Assembly (NCBI RefSeq): GCF_010994275.1
Contig: NZ_WMCD01000001.1
Coordinates: forward strand, 1,054,001 to 1,118,000
DNA: 64,000 nt
From: Cyclobacterium jeungdonense
GTDB lineage: Bacteria; Bacteroidota; Bacteroidia; Cytophagales; Cyclobacteriaceae
Reading direction: 5' to 3'
In this document: positions 54,150 to 63,783 of the stretch, one piece after another
Layout: each line of letters begins with the position of its first letter
Position numbering within the stretch: position 1 is the first letter of the stretch
The notes under the pieces: generated by a model
Seen by the model: the letters and a program-made list of their open reading frames with translations, nothing else
Told to the model about the DNA's origin: nothing
Databases searched by the model: none
Position numbers and translations under genes: made by a program

Positions 54150-55235
54150 TTGGAATCCCTCAACCAACTGCATACAGAAGCCCTGGAATTACTTAAGGAC
54201 CTGATCCGGACTCCTTCCCTTAGCCGATCCGAAAATCAAACAGCGGCGATAATCCGCGCCTTTCTCGAAAAAAAGGGTGTCTCCATACATCAAAAGGGAA
54301 ATAATATTTGGGCTTATGCAGATGGTTATGATCCTGCCCGACCAACGGTCATGCTTAACTCCCACCACGATACGGTAAAACCCAATCAGGGATATACGCT
54401 GGACCCCTTCGAACCGATAGAAAAAGACGGAAAACTATTTGGTCTGGGGTCTAACGACGCTGGAGGATCCTTGGTGGCCTTAATAGCGGCCTTTATGCAT
54501 TTCAGAAACCAACCTTTACCAGTAAACCTGCTGTTGGTGGCCTCAGCAGAGGAAGAGATCAGCGGAAAAGGTGGAATCGAGTCCCTTATTCCGGAACTCC
54601 CTGAATTGAGCGTTGCTGTAGTAGGCGAGCCGACCCGATTAAAAATGGCCGTAGCAGAAAAAGGCTTGATGGTAATCGATGCGCTGGTGAAAGGCAAAGC
54701 CGGACATGCAGCCAGGGAGGAGGGGCTGAATGCTATTTACGAAGCATTGGATGATTTGAACGCCATTCGGTCTTTCCGTTTTAAAAATGTTTCTGCTTTT
54801 CTGGGTACCAGTAAGGTTTCGGCTACGCTGATACAGGCCGGTTCCCAGCACAATGTGGTACCCGATCTCTGTACTTATACCTTGGATGTACGCGTCACCG
54901 ATGCTTACACCTTGCAGGAAGCCCTGGATGAGCTACGGCAATCTTTAAAAGCCGAACTTCGTCCCCGCTCCATGCGCTTAAATTCCTCTCGCATTGACGC
55001 AGCCCATCCGATGTTAACGGTGGCAAAATCCATGGGACTGGAAACCTTCGGCAGCCCAACCCTCTCCGATCAGGCGCTGATTCCCTACCCATCCGTTAAA
55101 ATTGGCCCAGGTGATTCAGCCCGATCCCATACCCCGGATGAATTCATTTATGTAACCGAAATAAAAGAGGGCATTTCGCTGTACATTGCATTACTGGAGA
55201 CCTATTTTTCGAAACTAACCGACAACAAAAAATGA
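54150..55235 (+). CDS. argE: M20 deacylase ArgE-like (N-acylcitrulline/acylornithine deacylase), TTG start
   Basis: A 361-aa M20 metallopeptidase. NSHHDTVKPNQGYTL supplies the first metal His and Asp, GLGSNDAGGSLVALIAAFM the bridging Asp, and VASAEEEISGKGG the catalytic and ligand glutamates; VVGEPTRLKMA follows. The start is TTG at 54150. The in-frame stop lies only nine bases upstream, and the next Met is far inside the conserved domain. In acylornithine-type pathways it releases citrulline from N-acylcitrulline. Its last four bases overlap argH. Confidence 0.9.
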   Translation: MESLNQLHTEALELLKDLIRTPSLSRSENQTAAIIRAFLEKKGVSIHQKGNNIWAYADGYDPARPTVMLNSHHDTVKPNQGYTLDPFEPIEKDGKLFGLGSNDAGGSLVALIAAFMHFRNQPLPVNLLLVASAEEEISGKGGIESLIPELPELSVAVVGEPTRLKMAVAEKGLMVIDALVKGKAGHAAREEGLNAIYEALDDLNAIRSFRFKNVSAFLGTSKVSATLIQAGSQHNVVPDLCTYTLDVRVTDAYTLQEALDELRQSLKAELRPRSMRLNSSRIDAAHPMLTVAKSMGLETFGSPTLSDQALIPYPSVKIGPGDSARSHTPDEFIYVTEIKEGISLYIALLETYFSKLTDNKK

Positions 55236-56560
55236 AACTTTGGCAAAAAGACAAAACGAGCAAAAAAGAAGTAGAAAGTTTCACCATCGGTCGGGATCCG
55301 GAGTTTGACCTGATTCTCGCCCCATTTGATGTAAGTGGCTCCATGGCACATGCCATCATGCTGGAATCCATTGATTTATTGACTTCAGAAGAGCTTCAAT
55401 TGCTTAAAAAAGGCCTGAAAGAAATCCGTGACGAGATCCAGCAGGGAATATTTTCCATATCTCCGGGAGTGGAAGACGTGCACAGCCAGGTAGAATTTTT
55501 ACTCACCGAGCGATACGGAGATGTCGGCAAAAAGCTACACAGTGGACGATCCCGAAACGATCAGGTTTTAGTGGATCTGAAGCTGTACTACAGGCAAGCC
55601 ATTCGTCAGACCCTTGAAGAGGTGGGAAAATTGTTTAACCTCTTGCTCCAACTTGCTGAAAAGCATAAAACTGACCTGATGCCCGGCTACACACATACAC
55701 AACTGGCCATGCCCTCTTCTTTTGGACTTTGGTTCGGTTCGCTGGCTGAGAGTTTGGCTGAGGACATGCACCTCTGGCAGGCTGCTTACGCCCTGGTCAA
55801 CCGAAATCCACTCGGATCTGCTGCTGGCTACGGCTCCTCCTTTCCCTTAAACAGGTCCATGACTACGGAATTGCTAGGCTTTGCAGACATGCATTACAAC
55901 GTAATCAATGCGCAAAATAGCAGGGGAAAAACCGAGAAATCCCTTTCCTTTGCCCTGGCCGCAACGGCTGGAACCCTTAACCGGCTGGCCACAGATTCCA
56001 TCCAGTATATGAACCAGCATTTTGGCTTCATCCGATTCCCGGATGAGTTAACCACTGGATCGAGCATCATGCCTCATAAAAAGAATCCGGATGTATTTGA
56101 GCTGGTACGTGCCAAAACCAATCAAATCCAAAGTTATCCTCAGAGCATCCTGATGCTATTAACCAACCTGGGCACAGGCTATCACCGGGATTTGCAATTG
56201 TTAAAAGAAACCATCTTTCCTGCTTTTGAGCAGATGACCGATTGCCTCAAAATCAGCCAGTTGATGTTGGAGAATATATCCGTTCAGCAAGACCTCCTGG
56301 ATGATGAAAAGTTTGCCTACCTGTTTAGCGTAGAAGAAGTAAACCGCCTGGTACTCGGGGGCATGCCGTTTCGGGATGCTTACAAAAAAGTAGGTATGGA
56401 TATCGAAAACAAGCGCTTCTCCCCGGGTACACGTGTCATACATACCCATGAAGGTAGTATTGGTAACCTTTGTCTCGACGCTATCAAAAACAAAATGGAT
56501 GACCTGGCCATAGATTTTCAGCCTGCGCTTAAGGCGGAAGAAAAACTATGGGAAAACTGA
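55232..56560 (+). CDS. argH: Argininosuccinate lyase ArgH
   Basis: A 442-aa fumarase/aspartase-superfamily lyase. It shows VEDVHSQVEFLLTERYGDVG, LHSGRSRNDQVLVDLKLYYR, MPGYTHTQLAMPSSFGLWF and the signature loop TGSSIMPHKKNPDVFELVR, with the catalytic Ser in SSIMP. It cleaves argininosuccinate to arginine and fumarate, ending the pathway. It overlaps argE by 4 bases (ATGA) and is the last gene of the operon. Confidence 0.96.
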   Translation: MKLWQKDKTSKKEVESFTIGRDPEFDLILAPFDVSGSMAHAIMLESIDLLTSEELQLLKKGLKEIRDEIQQGIFSISPGVEDVHSQVEFLLTERYGDVGKKLHSGRSRNDQVLVDLKLYYRQAIRQTLEEVGKLFNLLLQLAEKHKTDLMPGYTHTQLAMPSSFGLWFGSLAESLAEDMHLWQAAYALVNRNPLGSAAGYGSSFPLNRSMTTELLGFADMHYNVINAQNSRGKTEKSLSFALAATAGTLNRLATDSIQYMNQHFGFIRFPDELTTGSSIMPHKKNPDVFELVRAKTNQIQSYPQSILMLLTNLGTGYHRDLQLLKETIFPAFEQMTDCLKISQLMLENISVQQDLLDDEKFAYLFSVEEVNRLVLGGMPFRDAYKKVGMDIENKRFSPGTRVIHTHEGSIGNLCLDAIKNKMDDLAIDFQPALKAEEKLWEN

Positions 56561-56562
56561 TT

Positions 56563-56805
56563 TCAGAGAGAATCCTGAATCAGGTAAACCATAGCGGAAG
56601 CCAGCAAATATCCTCCCAGAAAGGAAATAAAATAAGGCCAAGTCAGATCGTATTTCCTGTAAATGACATTCTTAGCCGAACTAGTGAATTGATTGAATTT
56701 TTCAGACCTTTTAACTGGATACATGGACAAAAACAAAAGTCCATAGCTAAGGGTAAATATCAGAAGTGCTACGAATGTTTGCATAACTTTGGAACGTTGA
56801 GTCAA
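56563..56805 (-). CDS. Small two-helix membrane protein (80 aa)
   Basis: A reading frame of 80 residues opposite in direction to argH, its stop 2 bases from the argH stop. Two hydrophobic stretches are visible: residues about 10-30 (FVALLIFTLSYGLLFLSMYP) and about 57-75 (PYFISFLGGYLLASAMVYLI), separated by a basic loop KRSEKF...NVIYRKYD. This looks like a small inner-membrane protein. The opposite-strand reading in the same bases is Ser/Gln/Lys-rich with no domain character and I treat it as spurious. The start may be the second Met at 56784. Function unknown. Confidence 0.6.
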   Translation of the reverse strand: MTQRSKVMQTFVALLIFTLSYGLLFLSMYPVKRSEKFNQFTSSAKNVIYRKYDLTWPYFISFLGGYLLASAMVYLIQDSL

Positions 56806-56957
56806 AGGTATGGGCTCCCTCTGAAAGCACCAAAATCATAGAGCCAAATTATGAAAATTTATTTACATGAAATCGAGCATGACGAGATCGACACACAGAG
56901 GGATGATTATCAAGCATGCGAGATTCCATCTGACCGCTGAAAAAAAAATATAAACAG

Positions 56958-57545
56958 ATGAAATATTCCATTGACCTGAAAGTCCCCTCCTCTGAAGCAT
57001 GGCTGGCTGCTGTAATGGCTGATTTTAATTCCTTTTTGCAAGACCATGCCGATTGCGAAAGGAAGGCATCCGCCATGGCAACTTCCTTAATAGCCAAATA
57101 TCCGGATCGGGTAAAAATCATTCCGGACATGATTGAAACGGCCATCGAGGAGTTGGAGCATTTTCAACAGGTTTTCGAGATCATGCAAAAAAAAGACGTT
57201 CCGCTGAATAAAGAAATGAAGGAGGACCCTTACATCAAGCAATTGACACCACTTACACATGGCGGAACTGCCGAAAGCAGGTTTCTGTCCCGGATGCTTT
57301 TGGGGTCGATCGTGGAATGCAGGGGATGCGAACGGTTCCGCATGGTCTCGGAAGCCCAAACCGACGAAGAATTAAAAAAATTCTACAAAATGCTATGGAC
57401 CTCAGAGGCAAAACATGGAAACATTTTTGTTGAACTGGCGTTGCAGTACTTTGACGAGAAAACGGTCTACGACCGCTTGCATGAAATGATGGAGTTCGAG
57501 GGCGAAGTCATAAAGCGTCTTCCCATTGCCCCTGCTTTACACTAA
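56958..57545 (+). CDS. miaE: tRNA-(ms2io6A)-hydroxylase, MiaE-like
   Basis: A 195-aa ferritin-like diiron protein of the MiaE family. It has the metal-ligand pattern of this group in HADCERKASAMATSLIAKYP, IETAIEELEHFQQVFEIMQ, LLGSIVECRGCERFRMVSE and TSEAKHGNIFVELALQY, with Glu and His residues in Glu-x-x-His type pairs (EELEH, SEAKH). It hydroxylates the isopentenyl group of modified A37 in tRNA. The gene is alone on the plus strand, with an AT-rich upstream region. Confidence 0.88.
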   Translation: MKYSIDLKVPSSEAWLAAVMADFNSFLQDHADCERKASAMATSLIAKYPDRVKIIPDMIETAIEELEHFQQVFEIMQKKDVPLNKEMKEDPYIKQLTPLTHGGTAESRFLSRMLLGSIVECRGCERFRMVSEAQTDEELKKFYKMLWTSEAKHGNIFVELALQYFDEKTVYDRLHEMMEFEGEVIKRLPIAPALH

Positions 57546-57558
57546 CCCGCAGAACCTT

Positions 57559-58587
57559 TTAAGAAGGCGTATTGTTTTCCTGTTCAGCTGCTTTCTTAGC
57601 CTTCTTTTCTTCCAGTTTCCGCTGGATAATGTCTGCCGGGTATTTTTGGGTGAGCTCCCTGATTTCGTAGGAAAACTCACTGTAAAGCTCCTTCCAGATT
57701 TCTATTTCCTCCTCGGTATAGGAATAAAATCCGCGACCGTTTGAGACGCCCTTTCCTCCAGCATCTACAATGTCATTGATAACCCTTCCCGGGGCCAGGT
57801 CGTTATTTAGGGTAGGAAACAAGTCTTTCATCACCTCCCTGTAGGAAGCGATTCCGGTGAAATCCATCCATCGGAATACTCCCATCATGGGCAAAAAATA
57901 GCCAGCAACATTTCTACAGGCACGGTCTACGTCTTCCACCGAGGCATAATCCTTATCCACCAAATGCATTGCCTCCCGGTACATGGCATACATAAGTCGG
58001 TTTGCAATAAACCCTGGAAGGTCTTTTTTGACGAGAACGGTTTCTTTTTGCCAAAGTTCACCTAGATCATAAAGAAACTGCGCTTTCTCCAAATCGCTGT
58101 CTTTGCCGCAAATAACTTCGAGAAACCGTGTAGTATAGGCGGGTTCCATCCAGTGCAGGCCAAAAAAACGTTCCGGATAACTAACAAATTGCTGCAAATC
58201 GGAAATAGGGATGGCGGAAGTGTTGGTGGTGATCAACGTATTTTTTGAGACAATTCCATCCAGTGTTTGAAACACCTCTCCTTTCAGGCCCTTATCTTCC
58301 TTGATAGATTCAATGACTAGTTTCGTTGCTTTTAAGTCTTTTAATTCAGCAGATGCAGTGAATTTTTTCAGGTAATCTTCTGGTTTACCCTGGATTAGTC
58401 CTTTTTCTACCGCCAGTTTAAAATGGTCTTTGACCCTTTTCTTGCCTGCTTCCAGTGCATCCGGCATCAATTCCACCCCAATCACCGGATGACCGGCCAT
58501 CAGCATACAAGCGGCAATACTACTCCCCATCAGCCCCAGGCCAATGATGCCCACGGTGTAGTCTTGGGGATCAAAATTTGGTGTCAT
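57559..58587 (-). CDS. 3-hydroxyacyl-CoA dehydrogenase family protein
   Basis: A 342-aa NAD-dependent dehydrogenase. The Rossmann loop is VGIIGLGLMGSSIAACMLMAGHP, then LVIESIKEDKGLKGEVF and TTNTSAIPISDLQQFV, and the catalytic His region is FFGLHWMEPAYTTRFLEVIC. These match 3-hydroxybutyryl-CoA-type dehydrogenases, lacking a hydratase domain. It is placed 55 bases after the Gfo/Idh/MocA gene. Members of this family also oxidise other beta-hydroxy acids, and the sugar-type genes upstream make a non-fatty-acid substrate possible. Confidence 0.88.
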   Translation of the reverse strand: MTPNFDPQDYTVGIIGLGLMGSSIAACMLMAGHPVIGVELMPDALEAGKKRVKDHFKLAVEKGLIQGKPEDYLKKFTASAELKDLKATKLVIESIKEDKGLKGEVFQTLDGIVSKNTLITTNTSAIPISDLQQFVSYPERFFGLHWMEPAYTTRFLEVICGKDSDLEKAQFLYDLGELWQKETVLVKKDLPGFIANRLMYAMYREAMHLVDKDYASVEDVDRACRNVAGYFLPMMGVFRWMDFTGIASYREVMKDLFPTLNNDLAPGRVINDIVDAGGKGVSNGRGFYSYTEEEIEIWKELYSEFSYEIRELTQKYPADIIQRKLEEKKAKKAAEQENNTPS

Positions 58588-58642
58588 GCGTTAACTTTTA
58601 ATCGTATTTTTTTAATAGAAAAGAAACACCTTTTCCTGAAAA

Positions 58643-59719
58643 TTATAAATTCACTACTTTCCCTGTCCTGACCGACTCGTCGCAAGCAAAGGCAATTCGC
58701 AGACTATTCACAGCGTCTTCCATATGATCACTAAGATCTGTATCCTGATGGATGGCTTTCAGGAAATACTCCTGCTCCCGTTTACAGAGGGCATTGTGAT
58801 CGGGTTCATCCCTCAGGTCAATCCATTCATCCTCATGAGCGAATTTTTCACCGGCATCCAATGCTGCCCGGTGATAGAGCAAGGATTCCGTTTTGGTATG
58901 TGCTTCGATGCTGTCCGATTTACCAGATCCTCCGGCCTCTCGGGCCACGATGGAAACCGATCCGTTTGGACCAAACACGTCCTTGATGAAAAAGGCTGTT
59001 TCGCTGACCATCGGACCCCAACCAGCCTCATACCACCCCACAGAACCGTCTTCAAAGCGAATTTGAAGGTTGCCGTAGTTGTAATTCCCATCGGGTATTT
59101 CGTCGGTCAACTTTGCTCCAATTGCATACACCTGGGCTGGCTTAGAGCGCGTCATTTGACACATAACGTCAATATAATGTACCCCACAATCAACGATGGG
59201 ACTTAAACTCTTCATTAAATTCCGATGTAGGGTCCACATTTTGCCTTCGCTCTGCTGATTTAAATTCATGCGCATCACCAGTGGCTTACCCAATTCCTGA
59301 CTCATGGCAATAAATTTTATCCAGGAAGGGTGGTGCCTCAATATGTACCCAACCACCAATTTTTTATGACTCTTTTTGGCAGCATTGACCACTCTCCTAG
59401 CCCCCTCTACGGTATCTGCCAGGGGCTTTTCTACAAAAACATGACAACCTCTACCGAAAGCCTCTACAGCGAACGTCTCGTGTGTATCCGGGTAAGTATT
59501 GATACTGACCGCATCGGGTTTGGTCGTATCCATAGCAGTGTAAAAATCATCAAAAAGAGGATAGCCTCCACCAAGTTTTTCATTCAGGGCTTCCTTGGTC
59601 TTTCCTCCTGATACTAGTCCAACAATCTCAAATCCTTCCAGTTGATGATAAGCCAATGCATGAGAAGCGCCCATATTGCCGCAACCGACTACTAAAATTT
59701 TTACTGGTTTTTGGGTCAT
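58643..59719 (-). CDS. Gfo/Idh/MocA-family NAD(P)-dependent oxidoreductase
   Basis: A 358-aa oxidoreductase. The Rossmann motif is KILVVGCGNMGASHALAYHQ, followed by INTYPDTHETFAVEAFGRGC and CHVFVEKPLADTVEGARRVV with the catalytic Glu-Lys-Pro. LSPIVDCGVHYIDVMCQM carries the Asp-x-x-x-His motif. Such enzymes oxidise sugars, inositols and related polyols at one ring carbon. No signal peptide. It lies 101 bases from the DUF1080 gene. Confidence 0.93.
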   Translation of the reverse strand: MTQKPVKILVVGCGNMGASHALAYHQLEGFEIVGLVSGGKTKEALNEKLGGGYPLFDDFYTAMDTTKPDAVSINTYPDTHETFAVEAFGRGCHVFVEKPLADTVEGARRVVNAAKKSHKKLVVGYILRHHPSWIKFIAMSQELGKPLVMRMNLNQQSEGKMWTLHRNLMKSLSPIVDCGVHYIDVMCQMTRSKPAQVYAIGAKLTDEIPDGNYNYGNLQIRFEDGSVGWYEAGWGPMVSETAFFIKDVFGPNGSVSIVAREAGGSGKSDSIEAHTKTESLLYHRAALDAGEKFAHEDEWIDLRDEPDHNALCKREQEYFLKAIHQDTDLSDHMEDAVNSLRIAFACDESVRTGKVVNL

Positions 59720-59820
59720 GTCTATTTTGTTTATAAGTGCTTTTGGAAACTTTTTGTCGTTTTGTCAATTTAATTGATTTCAAGTTAAAAAAATATTCGA
59801 TGAAGAAGGGACCCTTTTGG

Positions 59821-60672
59821 CTATTTCTTTAGCAAGGGATATAACGATATCTCCTTAAACTCAATCGTAGCCCCCTCCGACTGAACCTGAATTCTCCCAT
59901 ATTCCGGGCGGACGTTTTTGGCGAAGTTTACCAATTTACCATTAAGGTAAACGGCCACATACCCTTCCCAGGCCTGTATCTCCAGCTCGTTCCATTTCCC
60001 CACTTCCGCTTCTACATCCTGCTTGCCCCGAAAATCTATGGTATCGGACCATTTTGGGGACCTGCCGTACCAATTTATCCTACCCCCATTGATCCGTTCC
60101 CAGCTTCCACTGGGATCAAATACCATGGCATTACCCGGTTCCTTGTATACTACCGGTGAACTGATCCCAAAGGAAGTAGAGCCATCCCCAACAACGATGA
60201 AATCTCCCGTTCCACCTTCAATGATCTGCACTTCTATCCCGTGCATCCAAATCCCATTATGACCTCCATCTTGCCCCTGCGAATGAATCAATATACCACT
60301 ATCCCTGGCTTTTTCTTTTCTGTCCCCATATGTTTCACCTGTCCAGCGAAAGGTGGATTTCAGAATGAAATTATCGTAAGGGTTCTTTGTAGTAATGCAT
60401 CCCCACTCCTCTCCGCTGATTTGTAGGATACCGTCCACCACCTGAAAAACCTGAAGCGGATCCTGGTCTCGCCCCCTGTCCTGTATGAAGGTATACCAGG
60501 CATCCAGATTTTCTCCATCAAACAACGGAATCTTCGTACCCTGCTGCCATTCCGTTGGGCTAGGTAGATCTTGGCCAAAGCCATGGAGGACTACAAAAAT
60601 TGAAATGCCTGTAAGGAATAAGCGAATGGGCGATAAAAAGGGTTTTCTAAAGATTTTCATAGTATTATTCAT
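59821..60672 (-). CDS. Exported DUF1080 (3-keto-disaccharide hydrolase-type) protein
   Basis: A 283-aa exported protein with signal RLFLTGISIFVVLHGFGQ. The DUF1080 jelly-roll is recognised by IPLFDGENLDAWYTFIQD, ARDSGILIHSQG, WMHGIEVQIIEGGTGDF and a terminal LNGKLVNFAKNVRPEYGRIQ. DUF1080 proteins act as 3-keto-glycoside hydrolases or glycan-binding lectin-like domains. The gene overlaps the end of the cytochrome-type gene upstream by 8 bases. Confidence 0.9.
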   Translation of the reverse strand: MNNTMKIFRKPFLSPIRLFLTGISIFVVLHGFGQDLPSPTEWQQGTKIPLFDGENLDAWYTFIQDRGRDQDPLQVFQVVDGILQISGEEWGCITTKNPYDNFILKSTFRWTGETYGDRKEKARDSGILIHSQGQDGGHNGIWMHGIEVQIIEGGTGDFIVVGDGSTSFGISSPVVYKEPGNAMVFDPSGSWERINGGRINWYGRSPKWSDTIDFRGKQDVEAEVGKWNELEIQAWEGYVAVYLNGKLVNFAKNVRPEYGRIQVQSEGATIEFKEISLYPLLKK

Positions 60673-63600
60673 TCATAGTACGGGTATACATGCCATCGGG
60701 TAAGGATTGCAAATAAAGCATCAAATCACTCAATTCCTGAGTGTTCATAGTGTTTTCCAAACCAGCAGGCATCAGGGATTGGGTTGTGGGGATTAGTTCC
60801 ACTACATCCTGTTCGTTTACAAATTGGGTAACCCCCGGTCCAAGGGCTATTTCGTACCTGCCTTCTTCCAGAGTTTTGATAATCCCAGTAATCTGCTGGG
60901 AGGAAGTCCTTATCGAAACCGTTTCGTATTCCCTGGCGAAACTTGAAGCCGGGTAAAGAATGGCCTCCAAAATGTCATGCCTGGAACGAATCTCTCCAAT
61001 ATTGGTCAGATCAGGTCCGAAATCACCGCCATCACCAGCAACGGCATGGCAGGTCCCACAGGTTCCTTTACCGAAGAATAGCTCTCGCCCCCTGGATACA
61101 TCTCCCTGTACCAAACTATTTTCAACGGATTCTAGTTTTCGCAACCGTAAATCCTGAGACCCCTCCAAGCTATCCAAAAGGGCAGGATTTCCGTCTGGAA
61201 AAATCTTGTTTACAAGCCCGATGGAAAGGTTATCCCAAACCTCCTTTCGTTGAAATAGTTGTTGTTCTAATTTGTTCAATACTGCCGGTTGCCTCACTCC
61301 TTCGAATATTTGCAAAACAGAAGGAATCAATTCAACAGAAAGCTCAGGAAATATCCGATCAAGGATCCAATCCATTCTATTATGATCCAACGGCAGGTTT
61401 TTGACAATGCGGAGTACTGAAGAATGAAATGAATAACGATCTTTATTCAAAAGTTGCAGGGTAATCCATTGGAATTCCTGCTCCGAAACTTTTTCTCCCT
61501 GCCCTACTAAGCCCTGGTAGGCCATTAACCTGACAGCCACTTTTTCGGTATCCTCCCCGGCAATATCCTCCAATTCCTGGGTAAATTCATTCGTTCCCAA
61601 CTGGATAGCCACTTGTAATGCTGCCTCTTTGGCTTGATTATCTTTTTCCTTTAAATACTGACGCAGACTTGAGTTAAGCGAAGGCCCTATTTTCTTAGGT
61701 GGAAAGGAGGCAAGCATGGATAGAATTAATTTACTTTGTCCCGAATAAGAACTCAGCTTTTCGGCAATAGGTACCTGCACCGACTCCTGATCAATAAAGG
61801 AGGGCCATAATTCCCGCAGTACTTGTTCCTCTTTGCTGTTTTCTACAGAAAATGCATCCAGAAAGGTAATAAAGGACCGGGACCAATACGGATGTTTTTT
61901 TAAAATCCAAGCAGCGGTATTCATTTCCGTACTATCTTGAGATATAAGGTAAGGAGCAATCATTTCTTCCGTAAGCAAATCCTTGCCTTTTTGATCCAAG
62001 GCAATTAAGATCGCTTTGTTGAAGCCCGATGCCGCCAACTCCTCCAGCAGAAGGTCCTCATTTTTCATTTCGATGAGCGCAAAAATAGCGGTATGTTCAA
62101 AATACCTGTCATACGGATAACTTTCCAGTGCCCTTAAAAGGGGCTTGGTCGCCTTTGGATCTCCTATTTGTCCCAGTGCCGTAGCCACTTGTTTGGCCAC
62201 CGGAAGGGCCGGGTTGGTGTCCAACAACTGAATAAGCCGGTCACGGGCAGTAATCACCTCAGCCATGCCCAAGACACGTGCGGTAGCGGTTTTTACAACG
62301 TCACTTGGGTCATCCAACCCAACATATAGTTGGTTCCATGCTCTGGGATTTTGGGTCCGGAAGAGCAAAAATACGGACTTCACTCTCACTTGCTCATCCG
62401 GGTGCTCGCGCATAAGGGTTTGCAAAAAAGGAATGGCTAGAAGCGGTTGCTTTAGCATGTAATTGCCAGCTTTTTGAGCCACTTCAGTCCGCGGATCTTC
62501 CAACAGTTTTGCTAATTGTCCCACTGACAATTCTTCCCAGGGGATGGTATTTCCCCAAGGATCCGCTACTTTTCCCTTTTTTTCATTTTTTCGAATTCGA
62601 TAGATTCCTCCCGGAACATCCGGTTTGGCAGTACGGCTCAACGGGCAGCCTGCTATAAACCAGCCTCCAGTGTTGACCAGCAACAGGTTACCATTCGGCT
62701 CCTGCAATACATCTGTCGGATGGAAGTCAGGTATTTTACTTTGGAAAAACGGCTGACTTTCAGCTTGAAATGAAGCACCTTCGGGACTTAACTTAGTATG
62801 AATTACCCTTCCGGTATTAAATTCGGCATGAAATAAATCACCTTCAAATTCGCCGCCCCAATCCGAACCGTTATGACGCATCAGGCCGGAAGGAGAAACC
62901 CTGGCCATGCGGTGCATAACCGGCATCAACTCCCCCGTTTGCACCAACCCGTCTTCCTCGATCACCGGATGGGGTTTCGGATAAACGCCGTTTTCTACCC
63001 AATGCATCAGGGCATCCCTGTACCCACCTCTGGGATCGGTGAAATAGGTCATGGTTCCCAGCACTTCCCCTGATGGTGTAAAAGCTAACTCAATCGCATT
63101 GTCAAAACCTCCCCCGGCAAAAGCCTGCAATTGGGTCCCATTTGGCAGGCATCGCCAGATTCGAGCTCCCTTTCCCTCGAAATGCACAAATTCCTTGCTT
63201 AAAATATCAAATCCCCTTCTGGCATCGGCCATGTACAACCAACCATCTGGTCCTAAAAAAGGCCCGCTCAGAATAGCTGCATTATGGTTAAGGGTCCATC
63301 CAGAGAGTAAAATTTCTTTTTCGTCCGCCATACCGTCTCCATCCGTATCGGTAAATTTCACCAGATTCGGAGAGGCCGTGACGATCAAACTTCCATTTAC
63401 ATAGGCACCACCCATGGGGAATGGAATGGAATCAACATAAATAGTTTTCTGGTCAAATACCCCATCCTGATCACTGTCCGTCAAAAGGAGAATGCTAAAA
63501 TCAGGCTTTTCCATAATGGCTTCGGTGCCTTCAGTTTGTCCGCTGGACTCCATCACAAACAGCCTTCCCTGATCGTCAAATACAGCAAACATGGGGTACC

Positions 63601-63775
63601 GGACCAAACCGGGTTCTGTTGCCTCTTCTACAAAATAGCCATCCGGCAACTCCCAGGCCTCCTGATCCATTCCGGGCTCTGTACAACCGAAAAAACCGAC
63701 CCAAGAAAATAAAATAATAAGAAATTGCTCTAACCGTGGCCAGGCAAGAAATCTTTTCTTTCGGATATGTCGCAT
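60665..63775 (-). CDS. PVC-type heme-binding CxxCH lipoprotein with beta-propeller and HEAT-like repeats
   Basis: A 1036-aa exported lipoprotein (WVGFFGC lipobox). The first about 380 residues form a membrane-bound-dehydrogenase-type propeller (LPDGYFVEEATEPGLVRYP, then DSDQDGVFDQKTIYVDSIP and DTDGDGMADEKEI). From about 420 to 880 are HEAT-like helical repeats. A c-type cytochrome domain closes it, with CGTCH at 906-910 and GDFGPDLTNIGEIRSRHDIL. This PVC-type layout occurs widely in Planctomycetes, Verrucomicrobia and Bacteroidota and transfers electrons in sugar oxidation. DUF1080 and PhyH neighbours fit this. Confidence 0.92.
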   Translation of the reverse strand: MRHIRKKRFLAWPRLEQFLIILFSWVGFFGCTEPGMDQEAWELPDGYFVEEATEPGLVRYPMFAVFDDQGRLFVMESSGQTEGTEAIMEKPDFSILLLTDSDQDGVFDQKTIYVDSIPFPMGGAYVNGSLIVTASPNLVKFTDTDGDGMADEKEILLSGWTLNHNAAILSGPFLGPDGWLYMADARRGFDILSKEFVHFEGKGARIWRCLPNGTQLQAFAGGGFDNAIELAFTPSGEVLGTMTYFTDPRGGYRDALMHWVENGVYPKPHPVIEEDGLVQTGELMPVMHRMARVSPSGLMRHNGSDWGGEFEGDLFHAEFNTGRVIHTKLSPEGASFQAESQPFFQSKIPDFHPTDVLQEPNGNLLLVNTGGWFIAGCPLSRTAKPDVPGGIYRIRKNEKKGKVADPWGNTIPWEELSVGQLAKLLEDPRTEVAQKAGNYMLKQPLLAIPFLQTLMREHPDEQVRVKSVFLLFRTQNPRAWNQLYVGLDDPSDVVKTATARVLGMAEVITARDRLIQLLDTNPALPVAKQVATALGQIGDPKATKPLLRALESYPYDRYFEHTAIFALIEMKNEDLLLEELAASGFNKAILIALDQKGKDLLTEEMIAPYLISQDSTEMNTAAWILKKHPYWSRSFITFLDAFSVENSKEEQVLRELWPSFIDQESVQVPIAEKLSSYSGQSKLILSMLASFPPKKIGPSLNSSLRQYLKEKDNQAKEAALQVAIQLGTNEFTQELEDIAGEDTEKVAVRLMAYQGLVGQGEKVSEQEFQWITLQLLNKDRYSFHSSVLRIVKNLPLDHNRMDWILDRIFPELSVELIPSVLQIFEGVRQPAVLNKLEQQLFQRKEVWDNLSIGLVNKIFPDGNPALLDSLEGSQDLRLRKLESVENSLVQGDVSRGRELFFGKGTCGTCHAVAGDGGDFGPDLTNIGEIRSRHDILEAILYPASSFAREYETVSIRTSSQQITGIIKTLEEGRYEIALGPGVTQFVNEQDVVELIPTTQSLMPAGLENTMNTQELSDLMLYLQSLPDGMYTRTMNE

Positions 63776-63783
63776 GCTACTTT

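Noticed and set aside
56548..56841. Plus-strand reading of 97 codons after argH
   Set aside because: Low-complexity Ser/Gln/Lys content, overlap with the argH end, and the opposite strand encodes a better-looking membrane protein.
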